Shown piece after piece: positions 12,380 through 25,179 of a stretch of DNA of 64,000 bases. The notes beneath the pieces were generated by a model, which was not told the DNA's origin, made no database searches, and saw only the letters and a program-made list of their open reading frames with translations. Every line of letters starts with the position of its first letter. Position 1 is the first letter of the stretch. The position numbers and the translations under genes were made by a program. This DNA is from Kuschelorhynchus macadamiae (Eukaryota; Arthropoda; Insecta; Coleoptera; Curculionidae): positions 124,001 to 188,000 of the forward strand of contig JAUTXW010000109.1 in the NCBI GenBank assembly GCA_030620095.1, read 5' to 3'.

Positions 12380-13965
12380 TAATAAATAAATTTTGATTGT
12401 TTTGTTATAGATACGCTTTTTTACAACAACCTAAAAAATGGCCTAACCAGGGCTAAACAAAAACGGAGTCCGATATTTAAAACACAAATACATAAAATTA
12501 TTGTTTAAATATATTTTGATTGTTTTATTGTAGATTCACTTTTTTGCATTGACTCAAAAAAAGCCATAACCAGGATAAAAAAAGCAGTCCGATTTTTAAA
12601 ACACGATTACATATAAAATTTTTGATTAAATATATTTTGATTGTTTTATTGTATATGCACTTTTTTACATCGAATTAAAAAAAGGCTTAGCCAGGGATAA
12701 AAAACGCAGTCTGAGCTTTATAACACGATTCCATTAAAAATTATTGCTTGAATAAATTTTGATTGTTTTTTTAAAGATACACTTTTTTACATCAACCCAA
12801 AAATGGGCCTAACCCGGGCAAACGCAGTCCGTTATTTAAAACATGAATACATAAAAAAATAATTGCCTTAATATATTTTTATTGTTTTAATATAGATGCA
12901 CTTTTTTCCAGGACTAACCAAAAACACAGTCTGATATTTAAAACACGATTACATTCAAAATTATTGCTTAAATATATTTTTATTTTATTATAGATACACT
13001 TTTTACAACGGCTCAAAATAAGAGACTAAACTAGAAAAACGCAGTCCAATATTTAAAATACGATCGCCCACAAAATATAAATTTTGATTGTTTTATTGTA
13101 GATACACTTTTTTACATCAACCCAAAAAAGGGCCTAACCAGCGCTTATCAAAACGTAGTCCGATATTTAAAACACAATTACATTCAAAATTATTGCTTGA
13201 ATATATTTTGATTGTTTTATCGTAGATTTACTTTTTTACATTAATCCAAAAAAAGGGCTAACCAGAAACTCAGTCCGATATTTAAGACACGAATACATAC
13301 AAAATAAATTAAATATATTTTGATTGTTTTATTGTAGATGCACTTATTTACATCGACTCAAAAAAAGATTTAACAAGGACTAAAAAAGCATTCCTATGTT
13401 TAAAACTCGATTACATAATAAATTATTGCCTAAATATATTTTGATTATTTTATTATAGATAGGCTTCTTTACATCAACCCAAAAAAGGGCATATATGGGG
13501 CTAACTAAAAACGCAGTAAGATATTTAAGACACGATTGCATTGAAGATGACTGCTTAAATAAATTTTGATTGTTTTATTACAAATACACTTTTTTACATT
13601 ATTCCAAAAAAGGGCCTAACCAGAGATAACCAAAAACTCAATCCGATATTTAAAACATGATTACATACAAAGTTATTGCTTAAATATATCTTGATTGTTT
13701 TATTGTAGATAAATTTTTTCACATCAACCCTAAAAGGTGCCTAACTAGAGCTAACCACAAACGCAGTCCAATATTTAAAACACGGTTACATACAAAATTA
13801 TTCCTTAAATATATTTTGATTTTTATTATAGATACACTTTTTTACATCGACCCAAAAAAAGGCCTCACCAGGACTAACAAAACACGTAGTCCGATATTTA
13901 AAACAAGATTACATACAAAATTATTGCTTAAATAATTGTTATATTATAGATACACTTTCTTTGCA
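12380..13965 (+). repeat. Tandem satellite array, about 14 units of about 120 bp
   Basis: A unit recurs about every 120 bp (range roughly 100-127). It contains ATATTTTGATTGTTTTATTGTAG, then an ATACACTTTTTTACATC segment, then CCAAAAAAGGGCCTAACCAG, then a CGCAGTCCGATATTTAAAACACG segment. Units begin near 12391, 12511, 12631, 12751, 12871, 12971, 13081, 13201, 13317, 13438, 13561, 13684, 13809 and 13931. Copies differ by substitutions and small indels, so the array is not recent. Each copy carries a T-rich run followed by a TAG, resembling a 3' splice site. Confidence 0.85.
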
Positions 13966-14360
13966 AAAAAATATGCAATATTTAAAACAAGATTACATTC
14001 AAAATTACAGGTTTTGATAGAAAAAAATTTTAAAAAAAAATGCTCGTCGAAAACGAAATCCAAGCTATTTTCAATACAACTCTTATGCCCGACCATTGGA
14101 GCCAGGACCCAAAAACATAACGAACTTTGTTTAGACTCTGAGGTTTTCAATGACGTCACCAATTAACCAAACCGCCTTAAAGGCCGGCATAGTCACGAAT
14201 TGCGGTTCTAGGATTAATCACTTCTCTAATATTAGTGGCGCGAATTATAAGGTTGTCGCGATCAAGCACTGGCGATGTTATCAGGTTTTCAGTTTACCTG
14301 CTAACAAAAGGCTTTAAAACTATTAACATTTTAACTTAAGGAGGAAGTAAAAAAACTCGT

Positions 14361-15556
14361 AACTGCCTATTTGCCTTTTAAATCATATGATTTGCATTAC
14401 CATAATGCGTATTAGAACTTACGAGCAAATATATCTCTAATAATTATATTAAAAAAAAATAGAAAATTGCTCCGTTCTTCGTTTTATACGGAAACAGTTA
14501 GTCTTTTTTTAACAATATGACTAGGCTCCCGGTTCCGAGGTTTATATCAATCCAGGCGGTTTTTTTTAAGTAACCCAGACGTTATCCACTATTTCCGATA
14601 GAAGCCAATGTAACCTCGTAACGAGAACTTTAATTTACACTCTAAAGGTCGGCGCTTCAATATTTGTGTGGGTAGACCTTTTTTGCATTTCTTCTTTTGA
14701 GTTAATCACTGTTTTAATTTTTGGTTTGGTATCTAGTATTCAGCACGAGCCGGAATGCAGCAGCTCCGAGCAGTGGCGGAACTATTATACCGGAAGATAT
14801 CGCAGTCCGGGGAGGAGGAGGAGTGGGCAGAAGTTCAGAGTGCCCAAAGGACCCCCGTTTTATTATTAGTCATAGGTTGATTTCCTGCCCTGCTTTTGAG
14901 GTATAAAAGGATTGCGCAAAACTATGAATTGCGTTTTTTAGTCCTCAATTATTTACTGCCCATTCGCCTTTTAAATCATATGATTTATATTACGATAATT
15001 CGTATTAGAACTTACGAGCAAATATATCTCTAATAATTGTATTAAAAAAGAAAATAGAAAATTGCTCAATTCTTCGTTTTATACGTAAACAGTGGCTCTT
15101 TTTTTAACAATATGACTAGGCTCCTGCTTCCGAAATTTAAATCAATCCAGGCAGTTTTTTCTTAAGTAACCCAGACGTTATCCACTGCTGGCTTGATGAA
15201 TATAAGGAAAACATGTTTGATTTCAGAGAGAAGCCAATGTAACCTCGTAACGAGAACTTTAATTTACATTCTAAAGGTCGGCGCTTCAATATGTGTGTGG
15301 GTGGCCCTTTTTTGCATTTCTTCTTTTGAGTTAATTACTTTGTTTTAATTTTTGGTGTCGTATCTAGTATTTGGCACGAGCCGGAATGCAGCAGCTCCGA
15401 GCAGTGGCGGCAGTCTGGGGAGGAGGAGGAGTGGGCAGGAGTTCAAAGTGCCCAAAGGACCCCCGTTTTTTTATTCGTCATCGGTTGATTTCCTGCCCTG
15501 TTTTTGAGGTATAAAAGGATTGTGCAAAACTATGAATTGCGTTTTTTAGTCCTCAA
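14361..15556 (+). repeat. Tandem duplication of an approx. 590-bp segment
   Basis: Copy 1 spans about 14361-14952 and copy 2 about 14953-15556. Shared landmarks include CCTTTTAAATCATATGATTT, ACTTACGAGCAAATATATC, CGTAACGAGAACTTTAATTT and a GGGGAGGAGGAGGAGTGGGC block. Copy 2 lacks a short stretch after CAGTGGCGG and has an extra insertion near 15190. CAGTGGCGGAAC at 14773 and GTTCCGCCACTG at 15698-15709 are inverted and resemble hAT-type termini, so the duplication may involve a hAT-derived repeat. No protein is encoded. Confidence 0.75.
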
Positions 15557-15711
15557 TTATTTTCTGTACGTGCATACTTTGGCGAAACATGAAAAATTGA
15601 GATTATGACTTTTTTTTAATTTTTAGTCATCAATTATTTTTTATACATTCAGTTAGAGGATCTTTTGTCGAGACCTGTAGAATGGGCAAAATTTGAAGTT
15701 CCGCCACTGGC

Positions 15712-15779
15712 GCGGACGTAGTAGGTGGATCGGTGTTACATAATACAAAGTATTATGTATTTAAGGCCATGACGTCCGC
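15712..15779. repeat. Nested palindrome
   Basis: An outer pair GCGGACGT (15712-15719) and ACGTCCGC (15772-15779) encloses a perfect inner hairpin ACATAATAC-AAA-GTATTATGT (15738-15758). It could be the core of a small foldback element, but no target duplication is evident. Confidence 0.5.
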
Positions 15780-18450
15780 AGATATTGGTATGAATACCGA
15801 AAGCGGAGAATAGTCACAGCGTTTAGGTCCCACTTTTTGATTTTTATTGTGAACATTTTTTATAAATAAGGTTATAAGCCGTCCTCTTTTCACCCAACAA
15901 ATCATCTTTATGAGCAAGTGTCCGCGCGTCCGATGTACATTTAACAATTTAACCAAATTGTCCACTTTTTGTTCACGGCAATTTTATTTAAACAAAATCA
16001 TGTGCCAGGAGTGCACCGGTTCAGCGTTTTGAATCTAATACCGAATCAAAGATAAAAATGTGCTGTAATATTAACGGCATGTCCTTTTTTATTTTTTTTT
16101 TTCAGTTTAAACGGCAGTTCATATCTTATTACTGTAATACAAAATGGTCGCATTTTTGTTGGTTTTTCTGCCTGAACAACTCCTTGAGACATTCTTGTTC
16201 TCTTTTTTTGCCAATACAAATCTGGTAACACTACCATAAAACATTCTGAAATAAGAGTATGCAAATTGTAACTAGAAAAGTTTCAGTCAAAATTAGTTGT
16301 TGGTCATTGATTGTATGCACTTGTGTCAAACATTTGTTATCCTTCTTTCTGTCTTGAATGCTTACCAAAAATGTATTATTATTATATCTTCCAATGGGAA
16401 CGTGTCAGCACATTTGTCATTTGTTTCTTATCTACACGATACATGATTAACTACATCATGACCAATATTTTCCCTTCTTTACCATCGGCAAATCTTATGC
16501 AAAGATGAAGCTAAAATATCATCCATATTGTTTTAAAAAAGTGAGGAATAATTTCAACAAATGAATCTCTCACGCTCTTGAAGCCGCGCAGGCGGAAGTT
16601 TGCAAATACCATGTAAAATTATTAATAAAAGTAAATTTGTATTTAAAGGTGGAGGATCGTTTTGAGTAGTATTATATACTATTTTGTGACATCTGTAAGT
16701 ACAAAACTAGCATAATAAAGCAAAATCCCTAAACACTTTTCAACTGCCTATAGCCATCCTGTGGTCCATAAAAAATACCGAAAACAAAAAAACGTGTATA
16801 CACATAGTAAACCAACCAAAACAACACAGTTTAATGGCTTAAATTAACTGATAAGATCCAACAGAGATAAGAAGAAAAACTTTATACATCCTGACGATAT
16901 TTCCCGTCGAAGAGTATAAATTCCAGAATACAGAAGTTAGTATCTATAAAATATTTGTACAACGCAATATAGAGGCCTATAAATATATACCTATACACTT
17001 ACAAAATCATCAAAAGATGTGAGAAATTTAATATGCCAGATCTAGATCAACTTTATTATACGAGTTTTTTATTATCAATTATTATTATCGTTTTCTCTAT
17101 TAGATTCTAGTTATTGTCTATAATATTATTTTTATGGCCATATTATAGCATCACATTTTTAGTGAAAGTGAAAAGCTGTATTGTTATACAGAGACTTTCA
17201 TTTTGATTTACCAAGCATATCCTGAGAGGTTACCTAAGAAGAACTTACAAAAATGGTTTTTATTTTTTAGGAGGCGAGAAGGTATGAATTCTAGTATTTT
17301 GCAAATATCTTGAAGGTTATCAATTTTGGGAAGAAAACACTACTATACTAATACTATATAAATATTGAAAATATTTTAGTATAGCATAACGTCGAAAAGG
17401 ATCAACAGAGAAGAATTAAAAATTACGATTATAATATTTATCGTAACTGAATCTTCATATTACTAAGAGTGCAATTCAAGTACAAATTCTTAAAATCAAA
17501 TTTTAATTTAGATGACCATAACTTGTAAATAAAATAATTTATTTGCAAAAAGTTTTCGACATTTTGAACGATCATATTTTGATAAACTTTTTGTAAGATC
17601 TAAGTAGGGGTGACTCTGATCTGGTATATACGATTGGCAGAAGAAAAGTTTATTTTACCTCTACATTATTCATTGTTTTCAGAAAATCTTACTTTATCTT
17701 TATTTGGGTTTTTCTAAAGATAATTTTTTAAAAATGTATATATTTTTACTTCACGGGCTCATTTATTAGTTCTTATAAAATATTTATTATTATCATAAAT
17801 TGGAGTTCATCTCCTAAATTCTGTAAAGACTATTTTTACTTTTTCTTTATAATTTTTAAAAAAGGTGGTTTTGAAGGCCGTAATGATTTTTCAGTTTCGT
17901 ACGAATATTAAATGAAATGCTTCATAGTTTAGCATAATTTTCATTTTGTTCTACTTTCTTGGGCATTTTTTAATAATATAATTGATAACTACATATGTTT
18001 TTTTCTTTACCAGTAGTTATTCGTATACCGGGTGTCTAAAATATTTACATTTTTAATATAAACTTTTCATACAGGATGCTTTAATTTCGAAGCTCATTAC
18101 TGGATTTTAGGAAAGATAGAGAAAAATTTTAATGCCGACAAAGTAATACATTGTAGGTTTTACTTGTCGAGAAACTTTCAAGTTTTGCTTAGTTTTTAAA
18201 GTTTTCAAAAAAAAATGAAATGTTTGAAAATGTTATGTTATTTGATGTGTTGGAACAAAATAAATTCAACACTTTCATTGCAAGATGGTATTTTTAAACG
18301 TTAAATCCGAGATTTCGGGTTTGGAATCAATAGTATATTTTTAACTTTGGGAATGTACAGTGTAATCAATTTATCTTCAACTATTTTAATCTGCCATATC
18401 TGCTTTAATTTTAAAGTCAGCCATATAAATGGAAAAAATAAAAGACTATA

Positions 18451-18495
<45 letters not shown>

Positions 18496-18920
18496 TTTGA
18501 CCCATTTTAGTATTCGATGTATTGGGGTCTTAGAAACCCTAAGATTACTGATTCGGTTAAATGAATAGAACTGTAGCTCTTTTAGTTTTTGAATTATTTT
18601 TTAAAATTTGAAAAGCTTTTTGAGCTATCATAATTCTGACAACACTTTTTCACAGCAGTTTTTTTGGGAAAATACAAGGGTGCTATTAGATATTTGATAC
18701 GAAGTTTCAATTGGATTTTTACGTAGTTAGAACGATATACCTCTTCAGTGCAAAAAAAAATAGAACTATAGAACCTGAAAACTAAATGATTTTTATTTTA
18801 TTCGAGAAATATGACATCAAGGTAAGATTATTTTCTACCCCTGTATAACTACACTATTAAATACTAATATTTTACTAAAATCTACTAATTAATTAAAAAA
18901 TCACACTCTCTAATGGAAGT
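15780..18920. other. Intronic sequence, no gene seen
   Basis: I recognise no coding sequence. Several frames of 60-75 codons occur but are low-complexity or unrelated to any family I know. A left-type mariner terminus TATACCGGGTGTC sits at 18024-18036, identical over 13 bases to the end of the intact element at 58228. A TA microsatellite spans about 18448-18492. Confidence 0.4.
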
Positions 18921-19339
18921 TCAAAACTGAAATCCATTTTCATTAACACATTGCTGACATTTTTTGAAAACAGCGTTAAACACTCTTGAAATTGTGTTTC
19001 TGTTGATACTAGATAAAATGTCTATAACTTTTTCTTCTTCTTCCTCAGTTGTCTCTGGAGATTCAAACTCATAGACTACATTCTTTTAAAAGCTCTATAA
19101 ATCAAAAAATCCTCCGCGTAAGGTCCGGCGACCTAGCTGGCCAATCTCGTGGGCTGGAAATAATACGATCTCCAAAATATTGTCACTTCTCTCGTCCTGT
19201 GAGCAGGACAGCCGTCTTGTTGAAACCAGACTTGGTTAAACTCTGCCACAGAAACAACTCGCTCGTCGAATTGCAGGAAGTATTTGGTTGCATAACATTT
19301 CTTCAAGATATCTTTGTATAGCGATAATAAAAGATCCAA
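18921..19339 (-). pseudogene. Transposase C-terminal fragment, Tc1/mariner superfamily
   Basis: Read on the minus strand, 19339-19133 encodes a frame containing FNQVWFQQDGCPAH (second catalytic Asp) and a degraded segment after it. Homology continues through LARSPDLT (third Asp) and a KNVVYEFESPETTEEEE segment to a stop at 18921 after VNENGFQF. Frameshifts and stops break the middle. The N-terminal half with the DNA-binding domain and first Asp is absent. A possible right end is the CCGGGTGTC terminus at 18024, but the pairing is not established. Confidence 0.75.
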
Positions 19340-19964
19340 TTAACTGATTTCCTGAATGTTAGATTTGTAAATTCTCGATGTTACCACAATGTGCCTAAAA
19401 TACTAATTTCGTTTTATCCCCTCGTATTTACCAGAATAAAACATTTCATAAAACTCAGATGCCACAAAAATTTTAATAAAATTACGACTTCAAAATGTAA
19501 AAAACCATTTGCAAACCAGCCATTTAAATAGAGGTTGAACTTTAAGAAATTTCACTTGAATGTCAGTAGTTTATAAGCTGTTTTTAATAGCTGGCACAAA
19601 AAGAAAACGGTATTCTCTAAAATCAACCAAAGAACGATTACCCACCTAAGCATAATTTACTAGACTTGAACTTTAAGAAGTTCTAGACCCAGATTCTTCA
19701 CTTGAATGAAGTAACATCACAAATATGTTCTGATTTTCCATCGCTTTCTTCTTTACTCTCGTCTCGCAAAATTTATATACCACATGAGGCTCCAGTGGCG
19801 AAGATAAATAGATCCTAATTGAAAATAAGAATGCCCGTAGAAAGAATTTTGAGTACCGTATATTTTAAAAACAGGCAGCTGAGAGCACATGTTTTACAGG
19901 AATTTTTGTTGTGGTATAGGCTAAGGAATTAAAATTTTGTACTATACTTTTTTATTTTATTTTG
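19340..19964. other. Intronic spacer, nothing recognised
   Basis: AT-rich sequence between the mariner fragment and the 3' LTR of the Mag-like element. No gene, TIR or repeat was recognised. Confidence 0.4.
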
Positions 19965-19969
19965 ATATA

Positions 19970-20145
19970 TGTACTATTCTGTTAAATAAAACACTTCTTT
20001 ATTTGTATACCAGTGCGTCTCGTAATCGAATGAATCCAACTCTCTTGTTACAAATCATTCGTCATCGTGCTATCTTTATAACCTATTAGTCACCGATACG
20101 TACGGACTGGTTATCTTTATTCTTCCTATATTCCAATACATTACA
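19970..20145 (-). repeat. 3' LTR of Mag-like element
   Basis: 176 bp, starting TGTACTATTCTG and ending CATTACA on the + strand, with TG..CA ends. By eye it is identical to the 5' LTR at 25197-25372. Confidence 0.93.
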
Positions 20146-20160
20146 TCCCTCCCTTTTTAT
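20146..20160 (-). other. Polypurine tract of Mag-like element
   Basis: On the minus strand this reads ATAAAAAGGGAGGGA directly against the 3' LTR, the expected site of plus-strand DNA priming during reverse transcription. Confidence 0.8.
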
Positions 20161-20454
20161 AATACTAATACACCATAACATAACCTAACCTAATTAAGAA
20201 TAAACAGCCTAACATCTTATCCGGCTTATTATTACTCCAAACTCGTAACTAACATTTATATAATAATAATAATAATAATATGACACAAATATTAATGTTA
20301 TACAATCTAACTAAAACTAACCATACAACTTAAAATTAAATTAAATTATATAATGAAATATGATGTGGACTGAATCTATATATGTATATACATATAAATA
20401 CCTAAGTGTAGTTTCTCTATTATAAGCATCAAAATATCGAGATAATTATTTTAT

Positions 20455-23400
20455 TTATTGTTCATGCGTAGTGGCAGCTGTATTGTCAACGCATTTCCAC
20501 TCTCCTTCAACTCTCTTCAAATGTACAATATTACGTCGCAATTTTTCCCCCGTTTGATCGTTTCTTAAGTGTACATCCCCACCTTTGTTTTGGATTACCG
20601 TGTGCGGTACTGGATTGAAAGGGGGTGTTATTTTGTTTTCTTTTACCAGAGATTTCACATATACTTTACTACCTTCTTCAAGTTCGGTTTCATTTGCTCT
20701 TCTTTTTCGGTCTGCATATTCTCTCCCCTTTTCTTTTTGCAATTGATCGTTATCCTTCACTTCTTCATTTATTATTGTATGTTCCATATCTCGTATATTA
20801 GGGATTTTATCTCTAAAGACTCTTTTGAAAAACAACTCGGCTGGTGTTTTCCCCGTTATTGTATGTGGTGTGCTATTATACATTGTTAAGTAATCTAATA
20901 ATTCTTTTTTCCAGTCATGTTTTAGTGCTTGACTTATTTTTAAACGCTTTAAAATGTCTCTATTTTGTCTCTCCACCTCGCCGTTTTGCTGAGGCCAATA
21001 TGGAATACTATGATATAAAGTAATGTCTCGTTCTTTGCAAAAATTTTTCATATCTGTGCTAGTAAATTGTCTGCCATTGTCAGATGTGATTGATAGTGGA
21101 TTTCCCACCCGTGAGAATATTTCTTGTAATGCCTTAACCGTAAAGGAAGCTGAAATATCCTTTGTTATTTTAATTTCTTTATAACGGCTGAAGTAATCGA
21201 TAATTACAAATAAATATTCCCCGCTGGGTAAGGGCCCCATAAAATCCACTGCCACATCAATCCAGGCATCCAGTGGTAGCTCCCTTCTCTTGAGAGGATT
21301 TGGCATATTTGGAGTCGACACTAACGTACACCCTCTGCATGTCTTGATTAATTTTTCCACATCCTTATCCATACTTGGCCACCAGACTTTAGTGCGGAGC
21401 CTATTTTTCATGGCCACGATGCCTGGGTGACCCTCGTGAGCTGCTCGTAAAACCGATCCCGAAGCTTTTCTGGAATAACGATCCTTGTACCTCTTAGTAA
21501 AATTTCATCGTTAAAACAAAGTTCGGTGTTTAATAATTTGTAAGATTTTAAATCGCTGTCCCATTTGTTCGAACTTAATCCCTCTTTAACCTTAATTATT
21601 TCTGTATCATCCTTAGAAAAATACTTGATTTCTGACATCGGAACTGCTATAGGCCGGGCATATTCTGTTATTTGCCGAACTTGATCTTCGTCGAAGCTTT
21701 TTCTAGTTGTAGAGTTTTGGGTACATAGCCTTGATAACGGGTCTGCTACATTTGTCTTGCCTGGTTTATAGATAACAGTGAAATTGTACGCTTGTAATCG
21801 TAACACCCATCTCTCAATCCTTGCACATGGTTTAGACCTTGGGCTGAAAATTGTTTCCAGTGGTTTGTGGTCTGTTATTAATTCAAACGAATATTTTCCA
21901 TATAAGTAGACCTTAAAGTGTTTCACCGCCCAAACCAATGCTAGCGCTTCTTTTTCGGTCTGACAATATCTTCTTTCACAGTCTGACAAGCTCTTATTCC
22001 CAAATGCGATTATTCGCGGACCTTTATTATTTATCTGAATTAACACTGCGCCTAATCCCACGGGACTAGCATCAGCCATAACTTGTGTGCGTTCACTTGG
22101 ATTGTAGTACCCTAATGTTTTAATGTTAGCCAAACATTCCTTTCATTTATTAAAAGCTGTGTCTTGTTCTAAAGACCAATATTGCTGTATGTTTGCTTTT
22201 TTTGTTAGTTTTAAACGCAGAAACTTCCTAAGTGGCTCTGTCAAAGTAGCCAGATTTGGAATCCACTTCCCAACATAGTTGATTAATCCCAAAAAACTTT
22301 GAATTTCTTCAATAGTGTCTGGTTTCCTAAATGATAATATGCCAGCAACATACGTTTTTAAAGGTTTGATTCCAGTTGAATTTAATGTGTGCCCTAAAAA
22401 GTTTATTTCTCTAAGTCTGTATTGACATTTTTCTTCATTCAACAGTACATTGTATTTTCGGAGTGTTTCTAAAGTATGTGTTAAACATTTATCATGCTCT
22501 TTAACATTTTGTCCAAAAACAATTATGTCATCAACAAAATTACGAGTTCCTTCACAACCAGTTAGAATTCTCTCCAGAGTCTTTTGAAATAATTCAGGAG
22601 CACATGTTATGCCGAACATTAGACGTTTATAACGGTAGAGACCTTTACTAGTAATAAATGTAGTTATGTACCGACAGTCTGGAGATAATTCAAGCTGGTG
22701 AAAAGCATTCTTTATATCCAAACGAGAAAATACATTTGCATTTCTAAAACTCGGCAACATCGTATCCATAGTTGGTAGAGGGTGATTTTCTCTTATTATG
22801 GCCTTATTAGCCATTCGCATGTCAATACAGATGCGTATTTCCCCATTTTCTTTTAAAACTGGCACCATTGGAGAAACCCATTTTGACGCTTCATTTACAG
22901 GTTCTATTATGTCAGATTCCATCAGTTCTTTTAATTTAGCTTCTACTTTAGCTTCAAGTGGTATTGGTATCCTCCTGTATGGTTGTGCAACCGGTGACAC
23001 GGACCTATTTATCGGAATGTCTATTACTATATCCTTAAACTTGGGAAACTCCTCTATTAAATTAATATCGAGACCTATTTTTAAAACATTTAAAGCCATT
23101 GCTGTTGTTTTGCCTATCAGATTTTTTGTTCCACCTTCTATTACGTAAAATATACCCTTTTCCTGGTTGTTCCCTGCCTGAATTAGCGCTTCAAATGACC
23201 CTATCACTCTTAATGGCGTTTTACTGGCATAAGCCAAAAAAGTTTTGTCCGGACTTTTTATTTGATTCCAAACTTTTATACCCTTTTGCTTTAGATATTT
23301 CCAAGTCTTGTCCGTAATTAAATTACTCTTGCTCCCTGAATCAATCATCATTTTTATACTAACTGATCCGAGGATGCAAGGTATCTCTGTATCATCGTCA

Positions 23401-24302
23401 ATTTGGAAAATGTATTCTGTTTCTTGTGAACCTTCCCCAGATTGGTGTGAATTTTGCTCGTCATTATCGATGTAATATAAAGATTCTTTTCTTTTGTTAG
23501 AAAATGAGTTAAAAGAATTTTTCCTTTTAATACCCTGTTTTGCATTGAAATTGCTACCACTACGACACTGATTTCTAAAATGTCCTATTTTTTGACATTT
23601 TAAACATCTTTTATTAATAGCTGGGCACTGATCCCGCTCAGCGTGTACAAAAGCCCCACATCTACCACAATATTTGAACCTATTGTCTCTAAATTTACTT
23701 GTTGTCGGTCTTTGATCAATTTTGTATACTTGATGAGTGGCTTTTGTGTCACTGAATTCTTGCAATTCACGATTTATGGACTCTAAACCATTGGCTTCAG
23801 CCAAAATTGTTTCTAACGTAACAGTATCACCTAAAGCTAATATTTTTTTTCTTAATTCTACAGAACTACATTTCTCTACTACCTGGTCAACTAGATTTTC
23901 CTCAATATTCGAAAATTTACACTTGCTAGCCTGAATTCTTAATCTAACTATGAACTTTTCGAACTTTTCCTCTGGTTCCTGTTTAATTTTTCTAAATAGA
24001 TAACGTTCATACAACTTACTTTGTTTAGGTTTAAAATACTCATCTAGTTTTTGCAGTGCCGCGTCAAAAACATCTTCTCCTTCCTTTGGTTTATCTACAT
24101 GTGCGCCTGGAATGTTGTAGTACAGTTCCTGCAAGGTCAGCCCTCCAGAGTGCAGTAAGATGGCTCGTTTTTTCTTTGCGTCATCGACATTTATGGCATC
24201 CAAATATATATTGAATGCCCTTTTCCACTTGTCCCATCTCAAACCCACTGAGCTAGGGTCTCCCTCGCAATCAAATGGCTCAATACTCGTTAAACCACTC
24301 AT
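20455..24302 (-). pseudogene. gag-pol of Mag-like retrotransposon, broken twice
   Basis: Reading from 24302 leftward: gag (about residues 1-250) with a Cys-rich finger and a CCHC knuckle (CLKCQKIGHFRNQC); aspartic protease with MIDSGS near residue 320; reverse transcriptase with FSRLDIKNAFHQLEL and the FVDD catalytic box; then an in-frame TGA at 22143-22145. The same frame resumes to about 21417 with RNase H (TDHKPLETIF, PLSRL) and the start of integrase. A one-base frameshift near 21410-21440 then changes frame, and the integrase core follows to 20455 (GCTLVSTPN zinc segment, DFMGPLPSG, SDNGRQFTS and the ENGEVERQN-like QQNGEVERQN motif). Gag and pol share one frame up to the first break, as is usual for this lineage. 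The breaks suggest decay, although stop readthrough or frameshift expression cannot be excluded from sequence alone. Confidence 0.9.
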
Positions 24303-24739
24303 TTTTAGAACCTTGAATTAATAATAATTAACAATATTACCTTCTTTTAGCAGCTATTAAAGTTAACTTAAATCCATTAAAAACTGTAGATAAAATGAAA
24401 CCTTCAAACGCGACATTATAATAATAATAATTATTATTATTATTACTATTATTTTTATTATTATACATATACATACATATTGTTATTATCATTTTTGCAA
24501 ATACCCTATAAGGCTACAGAAAACTTTATTTTACCAACTATGAAAAATTCTACTATCGTTTCCCAAAATAATTTAATTCTTTCGTAATTTTTTCCGCTCG
24601 TGAGTTAAATTTTTTTTTTCAACATAATATAGTCTCCTATCTAACACCTTGTATAAAAATAACTATGTATTTTAAACCACAAAAATTATAATGAGCTCAG
24701 ACACTTTTATTAGTTTTTTAAACCTCTATTTACCTGGGG

Positions 24740-25037
24740 TGGTTTTTAAACCATCCCTCCCACTCCCTATGAAGCAACCTAAAAATTCAATTTATAGGCT
24801 TTGGGTTTTAACCCTGCTTATTATTATTTATTCATTTATTTTCTGGGAAAGTTTCTAAACAATCCCTCTGGTTCTAGGTCTCTTTAAGACCTTTATTAGG
24901 TCCCACTCCCAATTTCGTTAATGGTTTTCAAACCAGTTTAAGGCCTTTAACCTTTTAAAATACCAATTATTTTTCTGTTTTTTTTTTTCATTTCAACTTC
25001 CGGATTTTAATCCATTTACTTCCTGGTTTTTAAACCA
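24740..25037 (-). repeat. Row of short hairpins in the Mag-like leader
   Basis: Six short inverted repeats lie in the untranslated leader between the primer site and gag: TGGTTT-TT-AAACCA (24740-24753), GGGTT-TT-AACCC (24803-24814), AGGTCT-CTTTA-AGACCT (24876-24892), TGGTTT-TC-AAACCA (24922-24935), GGATT-TT-AATCC (25002-25013) and TGGTTT-TT-AAACCA (25024-25037). All share a T-rich loop and stems of 5-6 bp. They may act in RNA packaging, dimerisation or translation of the genomic RNA, which is inference. Confidence 0.7.
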
Positions 25038-25179
25038 ATAAAAATTTCTCAAACAATTTTATTCTATTACAATGCTAATAATATCTACTTACTTTTTCCG
25101 AAATCACTAGAAAATTAAACTAATTTAATAACTGATTATATTCACAGGCACTCACTACCAATAACACTGTTTTTCTTTT

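Noticed and set aside
12380..13965. CRISPR-like array
   Set aside because: Units are diverged along their full length with no repeat/spacer alternation, and the genome is eukaryotic.
13936..14166. Opposing 70-codon frames at the end of the tandem array
   Set aside because: The two overlap on opposite strands, match no family and continue a non-coding repeat.
20569..20889. Plus-strand 106-codon frame
   Set aside because: It is antisense to the integrase of the Mag-like element.
22798..23934. Plus-strand frames inside the Mag-like gag-pol
   Set aside because: These are antisense shadows of the real minus-strand gag-pol.
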